The notes under the pieces: generated by a model | The model's input: the letters and a program-made list of their open reading frames with translations, nothing else | Told to the model about the DNA's origin: nothing | Database searches by the model: none | In this document: positions 26,221-38,924 of the stretch, in pieces | Numbering within the stretch: the first letter of the stretch is position 1 | Layout: each line of letters opens with the position of its first letter | Translations under genes and position numbers: made by a program | From: Aphelocoma coerulescens | Lineage: Eukaryota > Chordata > Aves > Passeriformes > Corvidae | Direction: 5' to 3' | Length of the DNA: 64,000 bases | Assembly (NCBI RefSeq): GCF_041296385.1 | Contig: NC_091018.1 | Coordinates: 2,301,501-2,365,500, forward strand

Positions 26221-28154
26221 GTAGAAACTTTTTATTCTTGGTAATAAAGTAACAATGATGATCACAAACCCATCTTTCTTTTTTGTAATTTTCTAACAAA
26301 TATAAGCACCAATTTTCTGCATTTTACTCTTAGCACCTTTATGGTTATTCCAAGTTACCATAAATGGAAGAGCCCACCCTGGGCATTGATAACAGATGTG
26401 GAAGATTTCAGCATGTCAGTGGAGAAAAGATTTCATACATTAGAAACAGGCATCATTTTGTGCACATTGAAAGCCATTTTCAAACACAAGGGCACTTAAC
26501 TCCATTTTTTAATTGAAAAGTGATAAATCAAATAGGTGTGAGTGAAAATACAACTCTATGTTTACAGAAAATTAAATTTAAGGTGTAGCTTTATTTCCTT
26601 TCCCAGACTTAACTGTGCATCACCACACTGTGAACTGTGAACTAGGAGTGGGATATTTATCCAGCTGAATGATGCAGAGGCAAAACTGAGCCCTTAATTT
26701 GACAATCACAATATAAACAGCCTCAGATCAAGGTTCAGATATTACATTTGGGGGGTCTGAACACAAGTCTGCCTGTGCCTACTCACACATGCATGGAGAG
26801 ATCCCAAATTAGAATGGGTTTTAATGGTTTTGCTAAATTGTTAATCTGCATTGAGGAAAAAGAGCCATGCCACCGTAGAAAGTGCCTTTCCATATTTATG
26901 TATCGATGTTAATCTCTGCAGGATCGTGCCAAAACATTATTGTTTAAAAAGCCTGTGCACAGCTGGGAGCAGCCATTTACTTCCTGTGCATTTTGTGATG
27001 ATCTTGTCAGTTCATCACAGCGTTCCTTGGGCATCTCCATCCAGGTGCACTCAAACTGCAGTCACTGCAAATTATATCCTTACCTTGGCAAAGCCTCCTT
27101 CCCTCTGTACCAGCACAAGAGCTCCAGCTAACTAGAAAATTCACTCCACTGATTTTTTTTAAATTAAACAATACAAGCATTTAAGATATTCTTTATATCT
27201 CTTAGCGAGGGAGAGTGGTGGAAGGAACACCCTGCATGACTGAATCCAGTTTCCTACTGGTGCAGTCAGGCATAGGAAAGGGATTGTAAAATAAATTGAT
27301 CAAGCTACATCTCAAAAGCAGTCAGGATCTGTATGTTGACTCTGCTGCTTCAGAATGCTGGAATGCTGCTCCAGAACAACACAGCCCGAGGAACTTGCAT
27401 TTCACTCCAATTTATTCATGTACTCATTGACCTTCATTTGTCTCACTACATTCAAGAGGATCATTGCAGTTCCTGCTTTATGGAATCCCACATAGCTGCT
27501 TCTCCCTTAAAACTTCACTTTTTAGGCCACTCTAATATCTCTGTCAAACTATTTCCTTCTGTGTTGCCAAGTGTTGCTGCAGCCATGTGAAAATGGCTGG
27601 AACAGAAGGGTGTGTTTTAATTCCTCCTTATTGTTCACTGCTAGGGATGCTGTCAGAGTTCCCTCTCCAGTGTTAATATACAGAGGCCCTAAAAGCCATT
27701 GTTTTCAATTAGGTGAGAAAATCATTACTTTTGGACTTAATTCAAAAGCCATGTGTATGTAAAGGAACCAACACTTTCAGGTACTGTTCATCACGATTTC
27801 TATACCGTTGGCAGTCCTTCATTTGCAAACGGTGTTGTGATCACAGGTAGGCTGATGCATCTCTGCTGACTGCAACCAAATTGATCTTGCTTAGGCCAGC
27901 ATTTAATTTGGCTTTCTGCTGCAAAGGTCTAGGAACAGAGTAGAGTGCTAATAATGTATCCACTAAATCTGTTCTTTATAGTTCAGTGGGGAGGTAGTTG
28001 ACTATTTTATTGTGAGAAAGACTTATACTTAAAAGTTAAAGAGGCAGTGATAGCTTTTAGGCCTCACATTCAAGTAAAATCCCCCTCTTGGCATTTATTT
28101 ATGTTATAACTTTATATGCTCTAGAAATAAAGGCTTATTAATATATACCTAGTT

Positions 28155-28168
28155 AGAGAGAGAGAGAG
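28155..28168. repeat. (AG)7 microsatellite
   Basis: Seven AG units on the plus strand. Confidence 0.85.
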
Positions 28169-28656
28169 GTGACTTATCTAAGTACATATTTTGTTCTCAT
28201 TTTAAAATAGAGTTGAATCTGAAAAGCTGTGTGGCTTTTTAGAAACCTTGCTGAATTTTTTTAGAAAGTTTTAGAGCAGAATCACTCAGTGCTGCCTGTG
28301 TCTCACGCTGCCTTTATTAGAGTGACTATGAGGTTGTGTTTCCAGATCTCAATAAAGTTTATGGTGGTTGTTTTATCTTTATTACTAAGTCATGGAGTGC
28401 TATTTCAGTCCCTGTGTTTGGGAATCATGCAGAACTCTGTGAATTAGGGGGGATCCAAATTGGAGTTTTCTGTGTAAAACAAAGCTTTTCTTATTCAAAA
28501 TGAGGGAAGAGCAAAAAAATCTGTAAAGGGCAAAAATCTGCTCATGCTACTGTTGTGAAGAGCTGCTTGGATATATAAACATATTAAATGTCTTTCCAGA
28601 TGGTCACTGCTTCCCTCTGCTATTTGCATGTTTTACTTTGATTGTCCTACATCCAG

Positions 28657-28747
28657 CAGTGAAATAAGAGTGTGTAAAGGTCTGAGGCTGAGCATGTCCT
28701 CATTCCAAGAACCAGCTGAAGTAATGCAGCTCACAGAAGCAAAACAG
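28657..28747 (+). CDS. Candidate coding exon, gene unknown
   Basis: A pyrimidine-containing stretch ends in CCTACATCCAGCAG, a tandem NAGNAG acceptor that could start the exon at 28657 or 28660. The segment ends AAAACAG followed by GTGAGG, a strong donor. Only one of the three frames is open. It starts with one base completing a codon and ends on a codon boundary, and reads in part SSFQEPAEVMQLTEAKQ. I do not recognise the protein. Its starting phase does not match the end of the 8602 candidate, so if both are real another exon lies between. It may be a lncRNA exon or chance. Confidence 0.25.
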
Positions 28748-30059
28748 GTGAGGGATTCACTTAAAGGGCCGTGTGTTAGAAGGCTGGGGCTGTTTATTGG
28801 TGATATTTAAATCACAGATGATTTATTTCATTTGCAGTCCTGTCTGCTTTGGCAGTGGGTATAAAACCTGCTCATAAACTGAAAGTCCAGTGACTTCCCA
28901 TCAGAACACGTGGTGCATCAGGACAGATGGCTCCATGTTATCTATTGCCTATTTTCATCTCTAAATCAAACATAAATGTTGCAGTTTTATCTCCTGTGAG
29001 ATTAAGTGAAAGAATTCAGGTTTTTCTTCTCAATAGGGACTTGATTTTTTTCATGGTTATAACAGCAGTACTGGGTTTCCTTATCATATCCTACCTTGTC
29101 TTCCCAAACATAGATATTTTGACTTCATCATTACCACTAAATGGCAACAAATACTAATATAAACTTGAACAGGTTATCAGTAGTGTTCTTAAAGAGATTT
29201 GATGAAATTTTTTCAAACCCAGTCAAGCCAAAAATAAAAAATGGTAATAGGATTGAAGTTATGTTTGACTTACAAAACTGCAAATTCAAGAACTTGCTTT
29301 TAAAAATGCAAAGAACCCAAACAAATCTTCCCTTTACTATTACAAAATTCTCAGAAGCTGCATTAAACTGGCATTGGAGGTACATGGACTATTCTGACCA
29401 TGCAGATTATTCTATTGCAGCTTTTCCACAGGTGGCAGAGTTTCAAAGCAAAAGTGGAAGAAAATGGTTCCTCTCTCTACATTCTTTATACATATTGGTG
29501 GCAAACGTGATAAATTGGATTTTTTTGTGGAAAACTGCTATTTCTTTTGCATGTTCTGGATGCATTCTGTGCAAAACTACAAATAAGATAAAAAAAAAAT
29601 TCCAAGTGCTGCCAAATAACAACTTCTGATTTTTGTGCTTGGTTATGAGTGGCTTCCTTCCTCCAAAATATAAAATCTCCTTCCCAGATGTCACACAGAC
29701 TGTTTGGTCTTTCAGCTCCAAACCTGTCACATTTATATTTCCCTCTACCTGATGAGATCCAGACTGCCAGATTTTGCAAATATGCTTAAACAGATGAGAA
29801 AGAAACCATACAGAAAAGACTGCCTATTGAAGAAAGCAGATCAGGAGAATCACACCTTTAATCTGACTAAAAGATCCACATGAGAGGCATTTTCCATTAG
29901 TATTAAGGAACTAAACTGTCTCAAAATACTGAAGGTTGCAGTTCTATTGTGAGCACTGAAACTGGATGAAAAAATTACAGTAAAAGTGCTTTATCCTGTT
30001 TCTAAAATGTTGTTTGGCAAACAGTGCCAGTCAGAGTAAAGCTGTTGAGATGCATTGCT

Positions 30060-30064
<5 letters not shown>

Positions 30065-30116
<52 letters not shown>
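30065..30116. repeat. Homopolymer T run, 52 bases
   Basis: Fifty-two uninterrupted T on the plus strand. If it is a poly(A) tail, the element would be on the minus strand with its body to the right, where GC content rises from about 30180 to 30440. CR1, the dominant avian retroposon, does not end in poly(A), so an unusual retrocopy, a simple expansion or an assembly artefact are all possible. Confidence 0.95.
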
Positions 30117-30118
<2 letters not shown>

Positions 30119-30808
30119 CACAATTGGTTCACAAATTTTCAGTTTCCTGCTCAGTTTCTCTCTGGAGGAGAAGTGAGGGATGAATTTCTGTGAATCCCTG
30201 CAGGCAGCAAGGCCTGGACCAGAACGGTGCTTCTGGCTGTTCCAGGCTGCTCCTGGTCAGGCTGTTGGCCAAAATTTCCGATTTTCTCATGGTCCCCCTG
30301 CTCCTCTGGGCTCTTCAGCATGTCTTCTCCAAGCTTTTCCTACTCTTCATCCATCCTTCCTCACTGCCCCCCCACTGCTTCCATCCCCGTGGAGATCAGC
30401 TTGTCAGTGATTTGGGGGCATGTGGGGATTTTTAATGGCACCTTTCCACGTGCAGGTGTTTGAGATGATAATTCTGCTCTTTCAGAGGCTTCTGAATGGA
30501 GACACGTAGCTTTTAATGGTGCCTTTAGAAAGTTTTGACTGGTTGCAGTGCTGTAAGATGGGTGAATTGCTCCTGAGCTTCAGAAAACAGGTGCCTTTTA
30601 TTTTTTTGGCATCTGATCCTCCAGCTTGGAGCCCAAGTGCTGCAGACCCATCCATCTGGGAAAAGGGGATATGTGGTGATGTAATAAATGAGGCAGTGCT
30701 CAATCTAACCACGAGTTTTATGGGTTTTATGCAGATGAGCACTAACCTGTGTTTCATGAGTCATTAATATCTCAGTTCTGAAGATCTGCTCATGTGACTT
30801 AATCATAC

Positions 30809-30831
30809 ATATATATATATATATATATATA
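30809..30831. repeat. (AT)n microsatellite
   Basis: Eleven uninterrupted AT units. Confidence 0.9.
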
Positions 30832-31671
30832 CAGTCTCAGTCTTGTAAAGAAAACAAAAAAGAAGAGGTTCATATGATGTAGATAACTTGGGACCATCTG
30901 AAGTGACACAGATAGGTTTTTGTGCACAGCCCCCACCTTGCCAGGCTGGAGTGAGGGGGTGAAAAACTGAGGGGCTGCACCTGTGGAAGAATTTGCTTTT
31001 GGTTTCACTAATAAGCCCTTTCAACCTGCAAGACAAGTTGCAAAGGTTATTGAAAGAAAATGTTGGTCCTGATTTGTGGCTGCTGACTAAGTAGGTTTCT
31101 GTCTGTGTATTGGAGTTTCCATTAGTGTCAAATTTTTAAATTTAAATTTTATAGCCTGCATAATTTGTCCCTGAGAATTGCAGTCGGTTCATTGCAACAA
31201 ATAAAATCACAGAAAAATAACTTTGCTTTTTCACAGATCACAGATTATTGAATTGATGCTTTAACATGAAAATTTAGCATTTAAGATGTATGTTATTACT
31301 GTCATTTGGGCTCTAAAGGGGCTTCTCAAAAAGTCCTTTCCCTTTAAAACTGCCTAAGTGCTTTACACTACACAGAATAAGGTAAATCTAACTTTGAACT
31401 ATTGAACAGCAGGAAAAAACTGCCCATTAATAGACCAAGGAAATGATTGGGAGAAAAATGGAGTAGCTGAGTTTAGAGAAACTTGTACTTTTTTCTTAAT
31501 GAGCAGTTTAACTGCCAATTGATCGGTCATTCAGCATTACAGTAAATGGTCAGTGAAATATATAATGATGCAAGACTGCTCTTTAACAAGACTAAACCTT
31601 GCAGCAATCAGGAATGCTTAAGGCAGAAAAATACAGACAGAGCAAATTTCTCTCTGTGCTTAATTTAAAAA

Positions 31672-31686
31672 ATATATATATATATA
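31672..31686. repeat. (AT)n microsatellite
   Basis: About seven AT units following an A run. Confidence 0.85.
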
Positions 31687-32575
31687 AAAGGAGCAATAAG
31701 AGGCATCGAGGCAGGTAATCTATGGTATTCCTCACCGTGGTGGCGGCTCACTTGCTCATGAAATTTCCATTTTCTGCTTTTGTCTTCTGATTGTTTATTT
31801 CATGCCAAAGGATTTTTTACTGCTGGATTTTAGTCAAACCTGACTGCTAGAGAATGGCTGAGTTCTTAAGGTCTTGAGCTCACAAATCTCCAGGGACCTG
31901 CTTACTTTTACACCTGGCAGCTTGAGGCAGCTATCCAAAGGGATGAAACTAAAAATATTGGTATGAGTTGCAATATTAATTCCTACATTAACACTAAGAC
32001 TGAATGCAAGGCAGAATTTCTATTTTTATAAATGAAAAAAAAAAAAGTTATCAGAAGGAAAACTTAGATCTTAATAAACTAAAAATCAGAGCATGTAGCT
32101 ATCTTGTTTCTCAGCAAAACCACGTTATCATCAGTCCTTTGGTGACATTTGCCAGTGTGAATGGGAAATAATGGCAGAACAAACAGGGTTTTTCCTTTTC
32201 TTTGCCTGGGGTGTGAAATGTACCCCTGTAGGCGGCGGTCAGTGCGAATGGGTTAACATTTACCTAATTTATGATGTGAGAAAATAGACGCCTCCGGCAG
32301 AGCTGGAATGGTTAGAGAAGAGGCTCCAAAGAGCAGGGTTCAGGGAATGTTTACCCCTCTTTCCTGACTCAGCTGCTCTGGCACTGAATACACTCTTTGG
32401 AGGGTTGGTAAATATTTGGCTTTTGCGCTGTGACCTCCCCTTTCCAGGGAGAAGGGAAATAGAAAGGCTCCTCATCAACACACCTCTCAAGAGATCAGGT
32501 GGAGCCATGGGCACCACTTCCCTTTTTTGATCCCCAGGTTATAGAAGAAACTTTTTTTTTCCTAATAACTTGCAG

Positions 32576-32662
32576 TGAGTGAAATTGCTCTTCTCCACAA
32601 TGATCCTGGGAGGCCGAGAAAGTCATAACCTACATGTAAAAGCAGCTTTTGACAGGAGACAG
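32576..32662 (+). ncRNA. Candidate non-coding exon (lncRNA or UTR)
   Basis: A very strong acceptor (a T run then CCTAATAACTTGCAG) and a strong donor (GAGACAG followed by GTGAGT) bracket 87 bp. All three frames contain a stop: TGA at the first codon, TGA at the second, and TAA at 32625-32634. It therefore cannot be an internal coding exon. An ATG-started frame within it (from about 32601) stays open to the donor, so a 5' exon carrying a start codon is possible. Otherwise it could be a lncRNA exon or a decoy. Confidence 0.22.
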
Positions 32663-32664
32663 GT

Positions 32665-35600
32665 GAGTGACTCTGATGCATCTTCCCCTGGCAATTTGGA
32701 TCTTCAGGAAGGCTTGGATTTCTGGGCATCATTACTTATTTCTGGGCAAATTTTCCAAGGGGGTTGGAAGGTTGAGAGAAGTTCTGTGTCTCTGCAGTAT
32801 CAGATATGAGAGCTGTACATGACCAGCCCACCTGGCTCTTACAGCAGGTGCAAATAATGGATTTAATATTCAAGTGCTCTGCAAAATGTACAGAGGAGTT
32901 TGCAAACTGCAGTATTAAACAAACTAATTATGATAGCATTAAAAACTCTTCTGCATGCACAGCTTTAATTAAATTTGATTTTGTACCTCACAGAGCTGTC
33001 TCTGGGCTTTGTGAAGAGTAGTAGTTCTGGCATTGATTAAGACTGAATGTGATTAACATTAATTATTGATTAAACTTCCCCATATCTTCATATAGTATCA
33101 GAGATTTATTGATGAACTCTGAAAGGTCTCACAACTGCAGTTATTATGCTGTAATTCCTTTTGACCACAGCTAAAGTGGAGCATTCACAAGATATCTCTC
33201 TTCCTTTGGAAACTGAGTGTAAAGTCCATCTAGTCAAAATTATCAGCTCAGGCAATTTAAGTATTCTTGAAATATCCATCTTTATTGAAGCATAAGGTTG
33301 TGTTGTGGGGTGCTTGGAATTATTTTAGGGGTGAGAGAGGAGGGAAATGAAGCAATGTAGACTCTAGATTAGGACACTAACCTGAGATACAGGAGAGGCA
33401 GTTCTGATTACATGCCTGGAATAGAAAATTCCACAGCATTTCAGGCAGTCTTGTGGCTCTCTTAGTGATTGGCTTCAAATATATTCCCTCGGTTTTTTAA
33501 CACCTTGCTGGTGTTAAAAAAAAGGACAACATTGGGAAATGCTTTGCCTTTGACAAATCATTGTATTGGAGCAGGAAAAAAACCTATTTAAGATGACTGT
33601 ATGAATAAATAATGCTCCAGTGAGAAAAATACTATAAAATTGATCTTCAGGACCTTTGGGAATTGGAATTATTGTTACATTGGATTGTTAATTATGAAAG
33701 CCTGTTGCAGAATTTTGTCTTCAAATAAATTTTCATCATTTGTAATTTTTCAAGGGAAATGAAACAGAATTTTACGACCCTTTCAGACTAATTGATCTAC
33801 CTATTTATCAACTATCCCCTGTGCTTGGTAAACAGTCAAAGGATGTCTTCTGAATGAAACAAAGAATAAAAGAGGATGCAACAGTGAGATAAAGAGAAGA
33901 TGTTGCTCTAAAAGGTTGATTGTATGGCCAGTGCAGCTTCAGGCACCAAGCTCCAGATGGGAATTACAGATCCAAACGAGAGGGGATGGATAATGGTGAG
34001 GCAGTGGCTCAGGGGGAGCCACTTTCCCTTTCCTGCTGCCTGTACTGGTTAGACAATTTTGGAGCCATATTCATGACCTTCCCTGTGCTTTCTGTAGAGA
34101 ACTCATCATCCAAATTACTGAAATTCCACGATATATTCCTATTGTGTTCTCCCCAAATGGGAATAAACATACAAGTAGGAATTTTGGACTGTTTTCCAAG
34201 TGTGTTAATTTTCCTGCTCTTTAGAGGGAAAGAAAAAAAGTTCATGATTTTGAAGTTGGCTTGTTTGTTTTTCCTTGTGAAAGCCAGAAAAATAGAGAAA
34301 AAGGTAGCTCTAACTAGCATTGTGTAAAGCAGGACGATTACCATTTTTCAAACTATCTAGATAATGAAATATTTCTTTAGGAACAAGCGTATCAGCACTG
34401 GCAAAACATAATGTACTTGCTAACACCATGGAAGGTCACTGGCACACTGCTGTAACTGCTGAGTTGTGGTATTATTTTAATTGGGTTTTGCCCACTGATC
34501 TGCATGATCAATTCACAGAACATGCCAGAGAACATGTGGCTTTGACTCTAAACCAGACTCCCCACACAGCACAATTAAAGCTTGCGTTAATCCCGGTGTA
34601 GGACACGGGATTTTGCCACAGCTCATGGACAGACACAGCTGGACACTCAACACTGAATACTTGCAGTCAATTATTCTTTAATTATGTTTAAGGTACACAG
34701 AGAAAAGCAGTGTAGGCCTGTGTGATTTGGCCAGACTGGGCCATTGAGTTCAGAACAGAGGCAATCAAAAGGTGAATTATTTGTGCACTTTATATTCTCC
34801 AGTTTTTTGCCTCTGTTCCATATGAAGTGAGTGGTGTGCAGAACTCACATATAAGAAGAAAATGTTTGCCTTTACTTTGGATTCATCTTTGAAACTTGAA
34901 TAGTAACCCACATTCACTTTTCCATGTCCACATGAGCCCAGGCTGCAGCCAGTTCCTCCTTCTCTTTCCTCCTTGTCTTTCATTTCTCTGTTGCACGATG
35001 AAATTTCTGTTTTTCACGGTCCTGTTTTTCTGGGGCTCTTGGTCATGTGGAGTTATTTCAGAAGGAGATGTTCAGCAAGTGTGTTGGAGGGCTTGTAGTA
35101 ATATTTCAGGCAAAAAGTGTGTTTATCAATCTGACATTGTAACATCAAGGGCAAGATTCTTTGCATGGAATCTCTAGACAATTATTTTTTATTTCTATAG
35201 CTGGCTTTAACTTCTATAAACAGAATTGTAAAAAAGTGTGCTTGGGTTTTTTTTTTTTACAAATTCATTTCTGTAATCTTCTGCACATTGACCATAAAGA
35301 ATTGTGGTTTCCTTTCCAACATTTCTGACTTGATTTTCTGTGTCAGCATAACAGCAGTACCCATGTTTCTGCAGTTGAGTCGTTCTTTAACTTATTTCTG
35401 AGCATTCTGTAGGCTGCAGAAATAGATCCTTTCATAGCAATAGCACCCATGTATGTATATGTAACGGCCTAAAAGTGAATTTTTTTTCCTGATACATTTT
35501 TATGTACATGTAAAACAAATTTTATACTCTGAATAGAAGGTGCCTTAACAGGAAAGACACTGGGAACATTCATCAGTTCTGCTTCTGGTTTCTTTGTTTC

Positions 35601-38600
35601 CTACAGCTTTGCCTTGTTAATGTGGGATGTAGCTTTTGGTTCTCTATGTAATTAATGAATAAATGATGTCAAGTAATTTGCTGAGTTGAGACCATCAAAA
35701 ACAGGGTTTCTTAATAATAGGAATTTCTTAAATTATGTGGCCAGCGTTTATAAGTAGAGATAGAAGTGCAAATGAGAGTACAGGAGATGAAGGATTCTTT
35801 GTCAGGGAATAGCTACAAATAATGAGATAACACTATCTGATGGCTTAAAGGATTACTGTGTTAATCTGTGTCCCTCTGAGACAGGGTTTTTGTGTCTCCC
35901 AAGGTAAGCAGCGTTGTATCAGATCTGGGCACTTTGCAGGAATACCAGAAACAGCACCTCGTTCAGGCAGCAGCATGTTCTCAGTCAAAACGTGCAAAGA
36001 GCCAAAGCTCTGGCACTCTGGGCAGCTGGAAGAAGCACGGGATGAAATGTGTGTGCAAGGTGAGGTAATGCATCAGCTCACTCCTGTAGAGCCTCTATCA
36101 GGGCTTGTGAGCAGTGCCAGGAGCCCACAGCTATTCCAACAGGGAATACCGGCAGTCTGCAAACCCACGAGCACAATGTGACAGATTTAAACAGAAATGT
36201 AAAGCATTTTCTCTTAAAAAAACCTCATGTGAGGTGGAAAGTATGAACGTATCAAATCTTTTAACTGCTAAAAGCTCTAGGGAGCTGATGTTCCTAGGCA
36301 GGCTTTTTGTGTATCAATGAGTGGTTCAGTCAAAGGAAAACCAGAATGGACAGGTTTAGCTTGGAGACTTGGAAATAATTATATTCCAACCAGTCTTAAG
36401 AAGGAACATAGAGAGTATATTAACAATGGATCATGACATAGATTCTGGCACTTAGATGTAACTGCTCATGTAAATTACCAGAAGCAGGTTTTGTGATCCT
36501 CTAAGTTTTGTATAGTCATTCACAGCTCATTAAACCCTCAGCAGTGCTGTCATTCACTAAATACAAAGGTAGCTTGGGAACTGCATAATTGAAGTGTTTT
36601 AGGCAGACTGCTGTAGCTAAATTTCTAAACAGTAACTATTTTACCTGGGGTTTTGTGAAGAAGGGGTAGTGCAGATAATGAATGAGATCCCAGTGCACCC
36701 CAGAAGCTTTGGCCTTTTATTCAACCTGGTAGACCTTCCTAATATTTGAGCCTTTGGTGTCAAAGTGTTGTGGTTACTGAAACAAACTGTGGTCCTGCTG
36801 TCCTGCTAATGCTTAGATTAATATCATAAGTATATTATCAGAATATGGTATGGTGGTCATTTGACAATAAAGTTAAAAGCAGGTGAGTGTGGGAGGGGCA
36901 CACAGTGACATACTGGTAACAGCTGAGCCGGTGCCCAAACACGGCGTTGAATTTATATTAAGGAACAACTTGGCTGTCAGAACAAGCCAACAATAATTAG
37001 ATAATTTATTTGGTATCAAAATCTTAATTAACAAAGAAAACGCCTTTATGTATGTGAGTGCCTGCTCCTGTCCACTTTGCTGCCCAGCTGCCGACCAGTC
37101 TGCAGCGGAGAGCCTCGCCCATCCCGTACAATCACCCTCCTGATCCCGTGTCCTAAATGACCAGCAGCGCCCATCATTGCTCCCTGTCCGCCCTGGCACA
37201 CTTTCTTGGGAAACAGGAACGGATGACAAGACGCTGATTCCTAAAGAGGTGAGAGGTGGCCACAGGTAGCCCGACTTTTGTGAGTCAGAAGCTTTAGGGG
37301 GTGTTACCACTGCACCTTCACACGGACAAAGCCACGCTGATTCTTGACCTGGGAGGGGTCTAACCCAGCTAATTTAAGAATTTTTGTCCCGAATTCTTTT
37401 GTGCTTGTCCGACAGAAAATGCAGATGTCATGGGTTTAATGAAACCCTCAGAGCAGCTGCCTTGACTTATTCCAGGGTGCCTCATCCTCTCTGTTCCTAT
37501 AGACCTTCACTACAGCTCTGACAAATGTAACAGGAGAAACTATGTTCTCAAGGACTTCATGTCCCCTTTCAGTCCTGTTGCCTGGTCCCTTGGCTGCCTG
37601 TGTTGCATAAATATTAATTCAGTGATAATCTCTCTTTTGGTTTGAACTAATTAGTTTTCTCTCTAAATTCTCTCTAACACAGGTGTGTCTTTGGGAATCC
37701 CTTGCTGCAGTGACTTCTCCCATTCAGCGCTGAGGAGGAGACTGTCCCTTCCCTGGGACCCCACTGTGACAAGCTGCCTGCTCCCAGGAAACTCCTGTGC
37801 TCTGGAGCTGCACAAAGCAAACCTGGCATTGTAGGGCATAGGTGCCTTTATTCAGGTGTGCTGCAACAGAGTTCTCACAGGGTATCAATACTCATTAAAA
37901 ACCCCACAAACCGCACGTGAGAGATTGGGACCCCACGGTGTGAAGCTCTGGGGAATCTGAGGGCACTCAGCACGGGCTGTCTGCAATCTGTGATTCACTC
38001 CCTCGACAGGATATAATTAGCACTGCAGATAGAACAGTGAAGTTTCTTACTTACACGGTCCAGACTAAAAATACTCCTTCTATATGTATTTACTGGCTGT
38101 GACCGTTGTCTGGTCGCAGATGGACTAACGGGGTTTTTCCTTTTCTCAGGAGAACATATGTTTGTGTTCCTGAGCTTTCTGCCGGTCACCTCCTCACTCC
38201 GCTGGCAGCAGGTTCTGTGCACACCTCACGTGCAGTGAGGCGTCCCCAGAGTGATTTTGTCTTCCAGGTGATGACTTTGCTTGATTTTACTTACCATGGT
38301 CATGTAATTTAAGCACCTAAATTTGCAAGTTCACTCTCTGCTTTCCTGGATCTAAGATACTGCTGCTGTTCAAAAGGAGAGTTTTACTCTCCCTTGTAGC
38401 ATCAGCCTGAGGATGATCTGGAGCAGCTTGGCAGAAAACAAAGAAGGCTGAATAAATATGGTTGTAACCATGAGCATTTGAGCTCAGTGGTCATACCAGG
38501 ATCAGAGGCAGCACCAGAGAAAGGGTGGGAGGCAGCAGGAGCGTCAGTGCCAAAAGCAAGGTCACAGCCACAGCCCAGCCTGGGCAGCTGAAGCTGATTG

Positions 38601-38920
38601 TGCAGCCATGGGCTCAGGCTCCGGGAAAAAGGAGTTAGGGGCTTTGGAAAGAGAAATCCTTGTCCCCAAAGCATTCCACAACTATTCAGTATTCCTTTGC
38701 TCATGTTATTCGGGATATATATGTATCCCAAAATCCTTCATCACATTTGTAACAGCATTTTCTGGCGTTTTCAGTGCTTGGACAAAGCAGGGCATGCTCC
38801 AGTGGTGCTGCTCTGTGCTTTAACTCTGCATTTAGTGCTAATGATAAAATCTTTCTTTCCTAACTCAGAGCAGGTTTTTATATGTGAGAATGTTCTTGCT
38901 TTCCATTGCTAGTCAAGGCA
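32665..38920. other. Unique non-coding DNA with a CpG-richer part
   Basis: No supported gene. A 135-codon plus-strand frame at 33920-34327 is shadowed by a 111-codon minus-strand frame, and neither resembles a known protein. At 35858-36181 a 107-codon frame lacks an ATG and includes a GTAAGC site. The interval 36935-38245 has more CpG than the rest of the window (see findings). Confidence 0.5.
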
Positions 38921-38924
38921 GTGT

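Larger units (their letters stand above)
17645..28650. other. Unique non-coding DNA, about 11 kb
   Basis: 18240-18880 is somewhat GC-richer and has overlapping open frames on both strands (up to 131 codons on the minus strand). These look like compositional artefacts, and a TTCTG-type imperfect repeat lies at 18298-18340. From 19.3 to 28.6 kb the DNA is AT-rich with scattered TAATTA motifs (24409-24438, 25398-25432) and an A-rich tract. No paired splice sites with an open frame were found. Confidence 0.55.
28750..32570. other. Non-coding DNA with simple repeats
   Basis: Contains a 162-codon ATG-started frame at 29141-29629 (see findings), the long T run, a GC-richer patch at 30180-30440 with three overlapping chance frames, and two (AT)n tracts. 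No recognisable gene. Confidence 0.5.

Noticed and set aside
33920..34344. 135- and 111-codon frames on opposite strands
   Set aside because: Mutual shadowing and no domain, so it is more likely compositional.
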